Below are positions 1 through 7,824 of a DNA stretch of 12,279 nt, piece by piece. The DNA is from Opitutaceae bacterium UBA2377 (GTDB lineage: Bacteria; Verrucomicrobiota; Verrucomicrobiia; Opitutales; Opitutaceae). Location of the stretch: the NCBI GenBank assembly GCA_002344205.1, contig DDSZ01000037.1, positions 1 to 12,279 of the forward strand. The letters run 5' to 3'. The notes under the pieces are model-generated. The model had not been told where the DNA came from and made no database searches. It was given only the letters and a program-made list of their open reading frames with translations. Made by a program: the position numbers and the translations under genes. The first letter of the stretch is position 1. Each line of letters begins with the position of its first letter.

Positions 1-609
1 CAGCGGGATCAGCTTCTCGGGGAAGTGATAGGGCCCGTAGTTGTTGCTGCAGTTGGTGGTGAGCACCGGCAGCCCGTAGGTGTGGTGCCAGGCACGCACC
101 AGGTGGTCGCTGGCGGCCTTGCTGGCCGAATAGGGGCTGTTGGGCTCGTAGGGGTGGGTCTCGGTGAAGGCGGGCGCGTGGGGCGCCAGGCTGCCGTAGA
201 CCTCGTCGGTGCTGACGTGGTGGAAGCGGAAGGCCGCCTTCGCATCGCCGTCCAGCCCGGCCCAGTGCGCACGCGCGGCTTCCAGCAGCGTGAAGGTGCC
301 TTCGACGTTGGTCTTGATGAAGGCGCCGGGGCCGTGGATGCTGCGATCGACGTGGCTCTCGGCGGCGAAGTGCACCACGGCGCGCGGGCGGTGCTCGGCA
401 AACAGCCGATCGAGCAGCGCGCGGTCGGTGATGTCGCCATGCACGAAGACATGCCGCGCATCGCTGGCCAGCGACGCCAGGTTCTGCCGGTTGCCCGCGT
501 AGGTGAGGGCGTCGAGGTTGACGACGGGCTCGGCGGCCGGGTCGGCCAGCCAGTCGAGCACGAAGTTGCTGCCGATGAAGCCGGCACCGCCGGTGACAAG
601 GATGTTCAT
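1..609 (-). CDS. rfbB: dTDP-glucose 4,6-dehydratase, 3' end cut by window edge
   Basis: Cytoplasmic NAD-dependent short-chain dehydrogenase/reductase (SDR) that converts dTDP-glucose to dTDP-4-keto-6-deoxyglucose, the entry step to dTDP-L-rhamnose and other deoxysugars. The first 203 residues are present; the family is usually about 350, so the substrate-binding C-terminal part is missing only because the window ends. Visible are the N-terminal Rossmann motif TGGAGFIG (residues 6-13), the [10 protein letters not shown] segment (82-91), the catalytic STDEVYG block with T134, D135 and E136, the YSASK motif giving Y160 and K164, and [15 protein letters not shown] (189-203), a hallmark of RmlB. 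The start is the ATG at 609 because the Rossmann strand begins at residue 2; no Shine-Dalgarno precedes it. It lies 10 nt downstream of the epimerase-reductase-like gene that would use its product, so co-transcription is very likely. The identification is firm; whether the sugar is rhamnose is inferred from the neighbour. Confidence 0.95.
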   Translation of the reverse strand, partial: MNILVTGGAGFIGSNFVLDWLADPAAEPVVNLDALTYAGNRQNLASLASDARHVFVHGDITDRALLDRLFAEHRPRAVVHFAAESHVDRSIHGPGAFIKTNVEGTFTLLEAARAHWAGLDGDAKAAFRFHHVSTDEVYGSLAPHAPAFTETHPYEPNSPYSASKAASDHLVRAWHHTYGLPVLTTNCSNNYGPYHFPEKLIPL

Positions 610-619
610 GGTGCGGGAA

Positions 620-1495
620 TCAGGCGGTGGCTTTCACCCAGCGGCGGAGATCGCGTTCGATGGCCTCGTGGACCTCGGTCATCTTGATGCCGGCGGCGGC
701 GAGCTTGTTGGAATCCATGGTGCAGTTGGAGCGCGGGGTCTTGGCCGCAGTCCGCATGAACTCGGCCTCGTCGGTGAAGAACTTGAAGTCTTTGTTGGAG
801 ACGCCGGTCTTTTTGATGAGGTCCACGACCTGCCGGGTGGTGACCTCGCCGGGGTTGGTGACGTTGTAGATGCCGAAGGGCACGCGTTTTTCCCAGCAGG
901 CGAAGGTGGCGGCGACAAACTCCTCCAGTTGCGAGATGGAGTTGGTGGCCTCGAGGAGGCTGTTGTAGCGCATCAGTTTGGTGAGGTAGTTGCGCGGGTT
1001 GTCCACCTCGTTGAACGGAATGCGCAGGCGCCAGATGTAAACGTCCTTGCGGTCGGCGAGCACCTCTTCGCCGAGGGCCTTGGTGCCGGAGTAGAAGCTG
1101 CAGTTGTTGGTGCGGAAGGTGAAGTTGGGTGTGTCGGTCTCGGTGAAGCCGCGGCCGTCCGCGCGCGAGCCGGTGTAGATGCAGCCGGAAGAGACGTGGC
1201 CCCAAGGCACGCCGGCGTCGGTGCAGGCCTGCGCGATGATGCCGGGCAGCACGCCGTTGCCAAAGAGGCAGTCGGCCTTGTGCAGCTCGCAGGCATCGAC
1301 GTTGGGTTTGCCGGTGTAGCCGGCGGCGTTGATGAGGAACTCCGGCTTTTCGCGGCGGAGCAGGTCGGTCAGCGCCGCCCGGTTGGTGTAGTCGAAGTCC
1401 GCCCGGCGCAGATTGCGGAAGGGCAGGCCTTTGCGTTGCAGGAGAGCCTGATAAGCCGAGCCGACATAACCGGAGCCACCGAGCAGATAAATCAT
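620..1495 (-). CDS. SDR sugar-nucleotide reductase, similar to bifunctional rhamnose-synthase epimerase/reductase (NRS/ER type)
   Basis: A 291-residue NAD(P)-binding protein of the RmlD superfamily. It has the Rossmann glycine motif GGSGYVG (6-12), the segment [18 protein letters not shown] (56-73), SSGCIYTG (102-109, C105), TDTPNF (120-125), the catalytic FYSGTK with Y135 and K139, NPRNYLTK (166-173) and TPRSNC (253-258). From memory, these blocks match the plant UER1/NRS-ER family and the C-terminal domain of plant RHM proteins (NAAG-TG-PNVDWCE-HK, ATGCIF, EDTPNF, FYSKTK, NPRNFITK, APRSN) better than ordinary bacterial RmlD. That family performs both 3,5-epimerisation and 4-reduction of nucleotide-4-keto-6-deoxyglucose; the conserved Cys and Lys outside the YxxxK motif (here C105 and K173) are the ones I recall being linked to epimerisation. 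Placement just before rfbB fits a two-enzyme route to dTDP-L-rhamnose. Many pipelines would call it only a sugar nucleotide-binding protein or RmlD. ATG 1495 is chosen because the Rossmann strand starts at once; no Shine-Dalgarno is seen. Confidence 0.85.
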   Translation of the reverse strand: MIYLLGGSGYVGSAYQALLQRKGLPFRNLRRADFDYTNRAALTDLLRREKPEFLINAAGYTGKPNVDACELHKADCLFGNGVLPGIIAQACTDAGVPWGHVSSGCIYTGSRADGRGFTETDTPNFTFRTNNCSFYSGTKALGEEVLADRKDVYIWRLRIPFNEVDNPRNYLTKLMRYNSLLEATNSISQLEEFVAATFACWEKRVPFGIYNVTNPGEVTTRQVVDLIKKTGVSNKDFKFFTDEAEFMRTAAKTPRSNCTMDSNKLAAAGIKMTEVHEAIERDLRRWVKATA

Positions 1496-1553
1496 AGGAA
1501 CAGCCAGTCAGTTGATGCCATGCCGGGGGTCAATGCGTCTTGTCGTGCCGGTT

Positions 1554-2312
1554 TCATTTCTTCCGGTAATCCCCGCGGCTGAAGTATTTCTCCAGCCACA
1601 CGTAGGCGCAGATGAAAAAGTAGCGGCTGCCCATTTCCTTGATCTTGAGCTTGGCCACGCCGTATTTGCGGTTCTGCCACGAAATCGGCATCACGGTCCA
1701 CGAGTAGCCGCGCACAATGGCCTTGAGGGGGATCTCGACGGTGAGGTTGAAGTGCGGCGAGAGAAACGGCCGGCAGCCCTCGATCACGGTGCGGCGGTAG
1801 GCCTTGAAGGCGTTGGTGGTGTCGTTGAGCGGGATGTTGAAACCCACGCGAACAAAGAAATTGGCCAGCCGGTTCACGAACAGTTTGACCCGAGGGTAGT
1901 CGATGACCTTGCCGCCCTTGACGAAACGGCTGCCGAAGACGCACTCCCAGCCTTCGTTGAGCAGGCGCCAGTATTTCACCGCGTCCTCGGGCGAATCGGA
2001 AGCGTCGGCCATCATGATGGTGCAGGCGTCGCCCTGCATGTGGTTGAGTCCGTAAATCACGGCCCGGCCGAAGCCGTGCAGGCCGGTGTTCTGCACCGGC
2101 GCGAGCGTGGGGATCTCGCGCTTGAGTTCCTGCAACACGGCCCAGGTGCGATCCTTGCTGCCGTCATCCACGACCACGATCTCGTGTGGGACATTCTCCC
2201 GGAGCATCGTGGAGTAGATGTCACGCACCGTGGGAGGAAGCGATTCCTCCTCATTGTGGGCGGGGATGACGATGCTGTAGAGATGGAGCGGGGCGGTGGG
2301 TGCCGCGGACAT
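1554..2312 (-). CDS. Glycosyltransferase family 2, polyprenyl-phosphate glycosyltransferase-like
   Basis: A 252-residue GT-A fold enzyme, expected to transfer a sugar from a nucleotide donor to a lipid phosphate or glycan acceptor at the inner face of the cytoplasmic membrane. It shows the GT2 start SIVIPAHNEEESL (13-25), the nucleotide-binding EIVVVDDGSKDRT (44-56), the segment NTGLHGFGRAVIYGL (75-89), a metal/donor motif MMADASDSPED (100-110) equivalent to the DxD region of dolichol-phosphate mannose synthases, and FGSRFVKGG (126-134). The C-terminal block SWQNRKYGVAKLKIKEMG (211-228) is typical of the DPM1-like group. There is no C-terminal pair of membrane helices as in the longer DpgS/GtrB proteins, so it is a soluble or peripheral form. 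It sits between two nucleotide-sugar enzyme genes (42 nt and 58 nt spacers), so it probably uses or anchors the sugar made by the cluster; donor and acceptor cannot be told. No Shine-Dalgarno precedes ATG 2312. Confidence 0.88.
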   Translation of the reverse strand: MSAAPTAPLHLYSIVIPAHNEEESLPPTVRDIYSTMLRENVPHEIVVVDDGSKDRTWAVLQELKREIPTLAPVQNTGLHGFGRAVIYGLNHMQGDACTIMMADASDSPEDAVKYWRLLNEGWECVFGSRFVKGGKVIDYPRVKLFVNRLANFFVRVGFNIPLNDTTNAFKAYRRTVIEGCRPFLSPHFNLTVEIPLKAIVRGYSWTVMPISWQNRKYGVAKLKIKEMGSRYFFICAYVWLEKYFSRGDYRKK

Positions 2313-2354
2313 CCGTTTAATGAGGGCGATTGCGAATGCTGCGGCAAGCCTTGC

Positions 2355-3422
2355 TTAGCGGGGAGCCGAGAGTTCCAGCCAGCCGGGGTTCTGCTCGGCG
2401 TGGCGGGCGATCTCCTCAAGGACGGTTGGGGTGGCCGTGGCCGGGTGCCAGTTCCACAAGCGCGTGGCCTTGGCGTGGTCGAGCACCATCCAGCCGATGT
2501 CGAAGGGCCGCGGGGTGCCGTCCTGCACGACCGTGTGCGGACCGAAACGCTGGGCGCACCACTCGCTGAGTTGCTTGAGCGACATGGCTGAGGCGGCGCC
2601 ACCGGAGAAATTCGCCAGCCGGTCGGCGGCGGCGAGTGTGGGTGCGGCGAACTGTTTCTCCAGCACCGGCAGCAGATCGCGCGGATGCAGGCAGTCGCGC
2701 ACCTGGTGGCCGTGGCCGCCGAAACCGAGATACTTGAGCGGCCGTTTCCGCAGCCACGCATTGATCCAGTAGGCGAAGATGCCCTGGTCGGCGCGGCCGA
2801 ATTGTCCGGCGCCCGCCATCACGCCGCAGCGGTTGACGAACACCGGGAAGCCGAAGGTCTCGCCGTATTCCAGCGCCATGGCTTCGGAGGCGAGCTTCGT
2901 CGCCCCGTAGAGCGAAACCGGCGCCTGCGTGGCAAAGGATTCGTCGAGCCCTGCGGCAGTCAGGCCGGCCGGCAGCGGTTTCGTGGCGTCGGGCGCCAGC
3001 GCGTCGTCGCGCACGACGGTCGGCAACGTGGCGAGCGGAGGAATGGAATAGACGCGGCTGGTGGAGAGCAGGATGAAGCCGGCCTTGTGCGCCTTGCAGT
3101 ATTCGAGGACGTTGATCGTGCCGGTGAGATTGTGGTCCACGAGCTCGCGCGAGCTGGTCTTGCCGTCCACGCCGGCCAGCACGCTGGGGTTGGCCGCGGC
3201 GTCCACCACGAAGTCGGCGGCGGGCAGGGCGTCCATCGCGCGGGCATCGCGCAAATCGGCGGTGATGATTTTTGCACCGAGTTTTTCCAGCGGAGCCCGG
3301 TTGGTCTCGCTGCCGGAGCGGATGAAATTGTCGAAGCCCGTGACCTGATGGCCCGCGGCAATCAGCTCGCGGGCGAGCGTGCTGCCGACGAAACCGCAGA
3401 TGCCGGTGATGAGGATGCGCAT
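2355..3422 (-). CDS. NAD-dependent epimerase/dehydratase, CDP-paratose 2-epimerase-like
   Basis: A 355-residue extended SDR enzyme with an N-terminal Rossmann motif TGICGFVG (6-13), the NAD-ribose-binding Asp in GFDN (D31), the active-site strand LLSTSRVYS (118-126), the YGATK motif with Y172 and K176, and the block FGRADQGIFAYW (208-219) followed by GFGGHGHQVRDCLHPRDL (233-250). The DQG...W and G.GKQVRD.LH..D patterns are those of CDP-paratose/tyvelose 2-epimerase, which is why I prefer that family over UDP-glucose 4-epimerase. It differs from the characterised Salmonella-type enzyme around residues 73-98, where DAAANPSVLAG and TSSRELVDHN replace the usual HLAGQVAMTTSID-type segment, so the substrate may differ. 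It is the first gene of the left cluster; its TAA stop is 42 nt before the glycosyltransferase start. ATG 3422 is set by the Rossmann strand; no Shine-Dalgarno is present. Family membership is fairly sure, the exact sugar is not. Confidence 0.85.
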   Translation of the reverse strand: MRILITGICGFVGSTLARELIAAGHQVTGFDNFIRSGSETNRAPLEKLGAKIITADLRDARAMDALPAADFVVDAAANPSVLAGVDGKTSSRELVDHNLTGTINVLEYCKAHKAGFILLSTSRVYSIPPLATLPTVVRDDALAPDATKPLPAGLTAAGLDESFATQAPVSLYGATKLASEAMALEYGETFGFPVFVNRCGVMAGAGQFGRADQGIFAYWINAWLRKRPLKYLGFGGHGHQVRDCLHPRDLLPVLEKQFAAPTLAAADRLANFSGGAASAMSLKQLSEWCAQRFGPHTVVQDGTPRPFDIGWMVLDHAKATRLWNWHPATATPTVLEEIARHAEQNPGWLELSAPR

Positions 3423-3498
3423 GACCCGGACGGAAACAGAGCGCGCGGGGCAGGGAAAGCGGGAAATCGGCCGTGTGCCAGCGGATCGGACGCCAATC

Positions 3499-6400
3499 TC
3501 AAAAGGCGGCGCTCACCGACAGCGAGTAGGTGCGGCGGCGCCAGTCGCCATAAGGCTGGACTCCGGCACCGGACGGGTCGTTGGCATAGCGGGGAAAGGC
3601 CGCATCGAACACGTTGTTGATGCGCAGCTGGGCGCGGAGGTCGCGCCGGTTCAGCAGCCCGGGCAGCCAGCGGGCGAGGTTGATGTGGGCATGGATGTCT
3701 TGCTGCCAATAGGGTTTGATATCGCGTCCGGCCTGCGAGGGCCACTCCGCGACCGGCAGTCGGCGGGAATGGAAATACTGGCCGTCGAGACCGAAGCCCC
3801 AGTCGCGGTTGGACCATGCCGCACCGAAGTTTGCCCGGTAACGCAGAAGCCCCGGGGTTGAGCCATCCGGCCGGTCGAGCTGGTTGACCCTCGGGCCGTC
3901 GGAGAACAACCGGGTCGTGTAATTCTGAAACCAGAGCAGCCGGCCGCGCAGGGCGAGGGTGCCGCCGAAGCACCGGGACCAAAGGTAATCAGCCGACCCG
4001 GTCCAATTTTGTGAACGTCGTTCCGAGGCATTCACGGGTCCGGTCTGCACGCGGGAGACCAATCCCGGAACGCCGCCGATTTCCGGGGCGCGCTGCACCC
4101 GCTCCGGAAACACGGACTCAAGGTTGAGCACGGCCTGCGGATCGAGCCCGAGGATTTCGTTGGCCTTGGTGGTGGCGACAAAATCAAGGGCGAGCCTGAA
4201 CCGGTGGACGCTTCCCCGTTGCAGCACGATGCCGGCTGTTTGGGTGACGGCTTGCTCGTTGTTGAGCAGGATATCTAGCGCCTCATCCGCCTGCACGTCG
4301 TAGCTTTCATTGCGGCGGGGATCAAAGATGCGGGCAAGGTTGAGGCCGGAGCCGGGAGCGGCCGGCAGATCCAGCCGCCGGCTCATCTGGGGGGTGGGCA
4401 TGCGGTTGGCGGTGGTCACGCTGCCCCGCAGCATGAGCCCGCCGGCGAATTCCGCCCGGAGGCCCAAGGTCGGCGCGGTGTTGGTCTCGTTGCCCAGATC
4501 GGAAGCCAGGTAGCGGACGGCGAGGCTGGCCTCAAGGCCGCGCAGCGGGGAAGGGAGCTTTGATCGCGGCAGCAGCGGGGCCTGCATTTCGCCAAAAAAA
4601 CTGTAACGCTCAAGCGTGCGTCCGGCCCACACTTCCGGGGGTTGGGCGAGACTGCCGTCGGCGTAGCACTTTTCATCGGTGAAACCCGCGAGCCGGTTTT
4701 GCCGGTAGTCGGCGCCGAGGTTCAGGACAGCTGCACCGGTGGGCAGCGGCAAAGCCGGCTGCGTGAGGCGGACGGCGGCGTCGAGAGTCCGGTAGTCGCC
4801 CACTTTGACGAAGCGGTCCGGCCCGCCCTGATAGAGCAGGACCTCCTCGTAGAAGGCGGCCGGCGGGGCATGGAGCTGCGTGTCCCGCAGGGGGTTGTAG
4901 CGGCCTTGATCCACCAGTTGCTGCCAACGGTTGTGGTCGACGCCCGCGAGACCGCGGTAACGCGAGACATTGCGGGCGGCCTGGATGTCGGCCGAGAGCT
5001 GCCAGTCGGCCGGAAGCCGGAGCAGGGCGCCGGCGAGGAGCGAGGTGTAGTCGATGTGGGCCTCGTTGTAATTTTCACCGAGCCGCGGGGTGCTCTCGTT
5101 GAGGGTGATCGCGACCGTCTGCCCGAAAGGGTTGAAGACCGAGGCCGGGTCCAGCGTCAGGTCGCCGGTGAGCACATCATGGCCGCGATTTATGACGGTG
5201 CGCACATGGGCCCCATCGAGCCCCAGCTGCAGCCAGGGGAACACATCGTAGGCGATGGAACCAAACCAAGTGGTGCGCTGCTGCCGGCGGGCATAAGGGG
5301 AATCGAGGCTGTTGAGCGACACGGCCAGGCCTCCGGGCGGATCGAAGAAATCCAGGCTGCGCACTCCTTCGCGTCCGTTGAAGGCCGCCAAGCCGCCGCG
5401 GCCATCGGCACCGGGGGCGACGGAGGTGTAGGAGGCGGAGTCCGGACCAAACAGCGGCGTGCCGGCGGCACTGCGGACATTGGGCGTGGCGCGATAGAGC
5501 CGGTCCGGCAACAGGGTGGCTTGCTGCGCCGCCTGCTGGCGGTAGCCCAGCTCGGCTTCCGTGGCCGGATGTATCCGCGTATGGCTGGTGCTGAGGCGCA
5601 GCCGGAGCGCGCCGTCCAGCAGGGACTGGCCGTGTTGAAACGAGAGCGTGGACTGCGCGGCGTCATAGCCGCCGAGCGCATTCGTGTAGGTCGCGGTGAA
5701 CTCGGTGGCGTCGGTATCGGGGCGAAGCAGGATGTTGATGACGCCGCCGACGGGGTTGCCGCTGTAGAGCGCCGAGGCCGAGACGGGCAGCACCTCGATC
5801 CGCTCGACCAAACCCAGCGGGATGAAATTTACATCGGGCGGGGCGGAGCCCGAGAGATTGGTGAGCACCTCCGGCAGGCGCCGGCCGTTGATGAGCACCA
5901 CGGTTTCGTCGGAGCTGTAGCCCCGCAGCTTCAGGTTGGTGCTGCCGACGGAAAAGCTGCTCAGATTCACATCCTGCTCGGGCGGCCGCACGGAGGCGTC
6001 GCTTTCCAGCACCGCCCGCTGCAGAAATTCGTTCAGGTCAACCACCCCGCTGCGCATCACTTCGTCGCGGCCGTAAACCACGAAGGGCAGGGCGTCGTTC
6101 TCGGTGCGGGCGAGATCGAGATTGCCGGTCACCCGGCGCGGTCCGCCCGGCGTGATCCGGTCGCCGGGCCGCGCGCCGGCCTCGACGACAAAAGGCTCCA
6201 GCTGGGTGAGTTCGCCCGCTGTTTCGACGGTATGGGGATTGAGTGTGACCGTGCGGTTTGGCCTGACGACGACGCCGGTGATTTCCAGCGGCCGAAAACC
6301 GGCTCCCGAAGCGAGCAGGCGGTGTTCACCGGGCTGCACACCACCGAGACGAAACCGGCCGCGAGCATCGGTCGCCGTCCAAGCTTCCGCCCCGGCGACG

Positions 6401-6792
6401 CTGATGCGCAGACCGGCGGCGCCGGCCCCATCCGGCGTGAGCAGCCGGCCCCGGATTTCCCCGCCGGCAGCCGGTCCGACGGCGATGATGAATTTCCCCG
6501 ATTCCGAACGACGCGCCAGCATCGGGTTGCCGCGCAGCAGCTGGGTGAGCGCCCGCTCCGGCTCGTAACGGCCGTGCACGCCCGGGGTGGAAAGTCCCCG
6601 GACTTCGTCCGTCGCAAAAAGCACCTCAACCCCGGCCTGCCGGGCGAACAGCAACAGGGCCGAAGCAAGGTCCTGCGGGGCGATGTCGAATTCGGCCGTT
6701 GGTGCGGCGGATATCACGCCGCACAGCATGAAACTCGCGATGACCATGAGGCGGCGCACCGCGGGCTGAAGATTGACGGGAACGTCCGGCAT
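3499..6792 (-). CDS. TonB-dependent outer-membrane receptor with N-terminal STN signalling domain
   Basis: A 1097-residue outer-membrane transporter/transducer that would import a ligand with TonB energy and report its presence to FecR. Domains in order: signal peptide (about 1-30, RR at 13-14 then a hydrophobic core); STN domain (about 33-105, starting FDIAPQDLASALLLFARQ); a carboxypeptidase-regulatory-like beta-sandwich (about 111-190, GEIRGRLLTPDG at 111-122); a TonB-box-like LEPFVVEA (198-205); plug (about 220-357, with INGRRLPEV at 301-309 and VERIEVLPVSASALYSGNPVGG at 329-350 as the family hallmark); then a 22-strand-type barrel to a terminal aromatic residue (SVSAAF). Length is at the long end for the family. 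STN plus adjacent sigma and FecR genes mark it as a FecA-like signalling receptor. ATG 6792 is preferred over ATG 6747 because only the former puts basic residues before the signal-peptide core. It follows fecR-like by 27 nt. The substrate is unknown: siderophore, oligosaccharide or other. Confidence 0.93.
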   Translation of the reverse strand: MPDVPVNLQPAVRRLMVIASFMLCGVISAAPTAEFDIAPQDLASALLLFARQAGVEVLFATDEVRGLSTPGVHGRYEPERALTQLLRGNPMLARRSESGKFIIAVGPAAGGEIRGRLLTPDGAGAAGLRISVAGAEAWTATDARGRFRLGGVQPGEHRLLASGAGFRPLEITGVVVRPNRTVTLNPHTVETAGELTQLEPFVVEAGARPGDRITPGGPRRVTGNLDLARTENDALPFVVYGRDEVMRSGVVDLNEFLQRAVLESDASVRPPEQDVNLSSFSVGSTNLKLRGYSSDETVVLINGRRLPEVLTNLSGSAPPDVNFIPLGLVERIEVLPVSASALYSGNPVGGVINILLRPDTDATEFTATYTNALGGYDAAQSTLSFQHGQSLLDGALRLRLSTSHTRIHPATEAELGYRQQAAQQATLLPDRLYRATPNVRSAAGTPLFGPDSASYTSVAPGADGRGGLAAFNGREGVRSLDFFDPPGGLAVSLNSLDSPYARRQQRTTWFGSIAYDVFPWLQLGLDGAHVRTVINRGHDVLTGDLTLDPASVFNPFGQTVAITLNESTPRLGENYNEAHIDYTSLLAGALLRLPADWQLSADIQAARNVSRYRGLAGVDHNRWQQLVDQGRYNPLRDTQLHAPPAAFYEEVLLYQGGPDRFVKVGDYRTLDAAVRLTQPALPLPTGAAVLNLGADYRQNRLAGFTDEKCYADGSLAQPPEVWAGRTLERYSFFGEMQAPLLPRSKLPSPLRGLEASLAVRYLASDLGNETNTAPTLGLRAEFAGGLMLRGSVTTANRMPTPQMSRRLDLPAAPGSGLNLARIFDPRRNESYDVQADEALDILLNNEQAVTQTAGIVLQRGSVHRFRLALDFVATTKANEILGLDPQAVLNLESVFPERVQRAPEIGGVPGLVSRVQTGPVNASERRSQNWTGSADYLWSRCFGGTLALRGRLLWFQNYTTRLFSDGPRVNQLDRPDGSTPGLLRYRANFGAAWSNRDWGFGLDGQYFHSRRLPVAEWPSQAGRDIKPYWQQDIHAHINLARWLPGLLNRRDLRAQLRINNVFDAAFPRYANDPSGAGVQPYGDWRRRTYSLSVSAAF

Positions 6793-6819
6793 GCGGCTTG
6801 TAAGGGCAACCGGGCCGTC

Positions 6820-7824
6820 TCAGTCCGCGTCCACCGGATGAACCTGGATGGTGCCGTTCAGGCTGCGCGTGACCCGAACCGGCAGGACGCTTTCCAGCGC
6901 GGTGAGAAATCCGTCCAGATCATCTAGGCTGAACCGTCCGCCGAGCCGCAGTTCGCCCGCGCCGGGCGCGGCCGTAATGCCGCGACCGTGGTAGCGGGCG
7001 AAACGGGCCAGCGCCTCTTCCAGAGGATCATCCGCGAACACGGCCTGTCCATGGCGCCAGGCCAAAGCAGCTTCGAGCTGGGTGCTGGACAATGTCTGGG
7101 TCCGGATTTCCCCGTTGCCGGCCGAGAGCCGGTCGCCGGCCGTCAGCGACCGCGGCGAGAAGTGGCGCCCTTCCGGAGAGACGGCCGGGCGCACCTGCAC
7201 CGAACCTTTGGCCACCAGCACATCCAGCGATCGGGAATTTTCACTGCGCACTTCAAAGACCGTGCCGGTGACCTGCACCGAGCCGGCGGGGGTCTCCACA
7301 ATGAACGGGCGCGCCGCATCTTCCGCCACGGTGAAGAGGACCTGGCCGGCGGCGAGACGCACCCGCCGCTCTTGCGCGTTGATTTCCACCTGCACGCTGG
7401 TCTGCGCATTGAGTTCGGCGCGGCTGCCGTCGGCCAGCCGGACGGTCTGGCGCTCCGCTGCCGTAGTGGCGAAGCGGTCGGACTGATGCGGTGGGGTGGC
7501 GGGCCAGAAGACGATGAGAAGCGCGGCGGCCGCGGCGATCGGGACGGCCGCCAGCCAGAAACGATTCCGCCGCATCGGGGGTGTCTGGCCGACAGTGGCC
7601 GGCGGCAGGTCGGCCGGCTTGGGCAGGGCGGGCAGCAGCAATTCCAGATCCGTCGAGAACTGGCAGTAAGCCGAGAGCAGCGCGCGATGCGAGGGATGGG
7701 CTTCAAGCCATTCGTCGAGCGCGATCCGGTCGGCGGCGGAGAGCGTGCCGCCATCCAGCCGGGCGGCCCAGAGGGACGCCTGCTCCTCGGCGGCCGGGGC
7801 GGAACGTGGTGAGGTTGGTTTCAT
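6820..7824 (-). CDS. FecR-family anti-sigma factor / sigma regulator
   Basis: A 334-residue inner-membrane regulator that holds or activates the ECF sigma factor encoded just upstream. The N-terminal cytoplasmic FecR_N/DUF4880-like domain (about 12-60) contains EQASLWAARLDGG (14-26) and DEWLEAHPSHRALL (37-50). One membrane helix spans about 89-107 (FWLAAVPIAAAAALLIVFW) and is preceded by RR. The periplasmic FecR domain runs about 118-215, with RLADGSRAELNAQTSV (129-144), RVRLAAGQVLFTVAED (154-169) and GTVFEVRS (187-194). The C-terminal part (about 255-330) starts WRHGQAVFADDPLEEAL (256-272) and resembles an STN fold. The start codon overlaps the sigma-factor stop as ATGA, indicating translational coupling, and has the clearest Shine-Dalgarno of the window (AGGAAG, 7 nt spacer). 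Whether it acts as a pure anti-sigma factor or is also needed for sigma activity, as in Fec, cannot be read from the sequence. Confidence 0.94.
   Translation of the reverse strand: MKPTSPRSAPAAEEQASLWAARLDGGTLSAADRIALDEWLEAHPSHRALLSAYCQFSTDLELLLPALPKPADLPPATVGQTPPMRRNRFWLAAVPIAAAAALLIVFWPATPPHQSDRFATTAAERQTVRLADGSRAELNAQTSVQVEINAQERRVRLAAGQVLFTVAEDAARPFIVETPAGSVQVTGTVFEVRSENSRSLDVLVAKGSVQVRPAVSPEGRHFSPRSLTAGDRLSAGNGEIRTQTLSSTQLEAALAWRHGQAVFADDPLEEALARFARYHGRGITAAPGAGELRLGGRFSLDDLDGFLTALESVLPVRVTRSLNGTIQVHPVDAD

Noticed and set aside
9..599. 196-codon minus-strand frame at the left edge
   Set aside because: Ser/Pro/Arg/Thr-rich shadow in another frame of rfbB, whose true frame has all catalytic motifs.
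2344..2354. GCAAG/CTTGC palindrome in the 42-nt spacer before the glycosyltransferase gene
   Set aside because: Arms of only 5 bp with one central base cannot form a terminator hairpin, and no T-run follows; expected by chance in GC-rich DNA.
3423..3498. 76-nt spacer between the receptor stop and the epimerase start
   Set aside because: Examined for a terminator or promoter separating the two transcription units; only short CG-rich self-complementary bits such as CGGCCG and no T-tract or convincing -35/-10 pair were found, so no feature is called.
503..3620. Long plus-strand frames at 503-1582, 1512-2591 and 2685-3620
   Set aside because: They overlap one another and lie opposite four recognisable enzymes; the predicted proteins are rich in Gly/Ala/Arg/His/Val without motifs.
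4642..6927. 761-codon plus-strand open frame opposite the TonB-dependent receptor
   Set aside because: Its translation has low-complexity GC-driven composition and no recognisable fold, while the opposite strand encodes a complete receptor with all hallmarks. It is a shadow of GC-rich third positions.
6988..7812. 274-codon plus-strand frame opposite the fecR-like gene
   Set aside because: Antisense shadow; the minus-strand frame has the FecR domains and coupled start.
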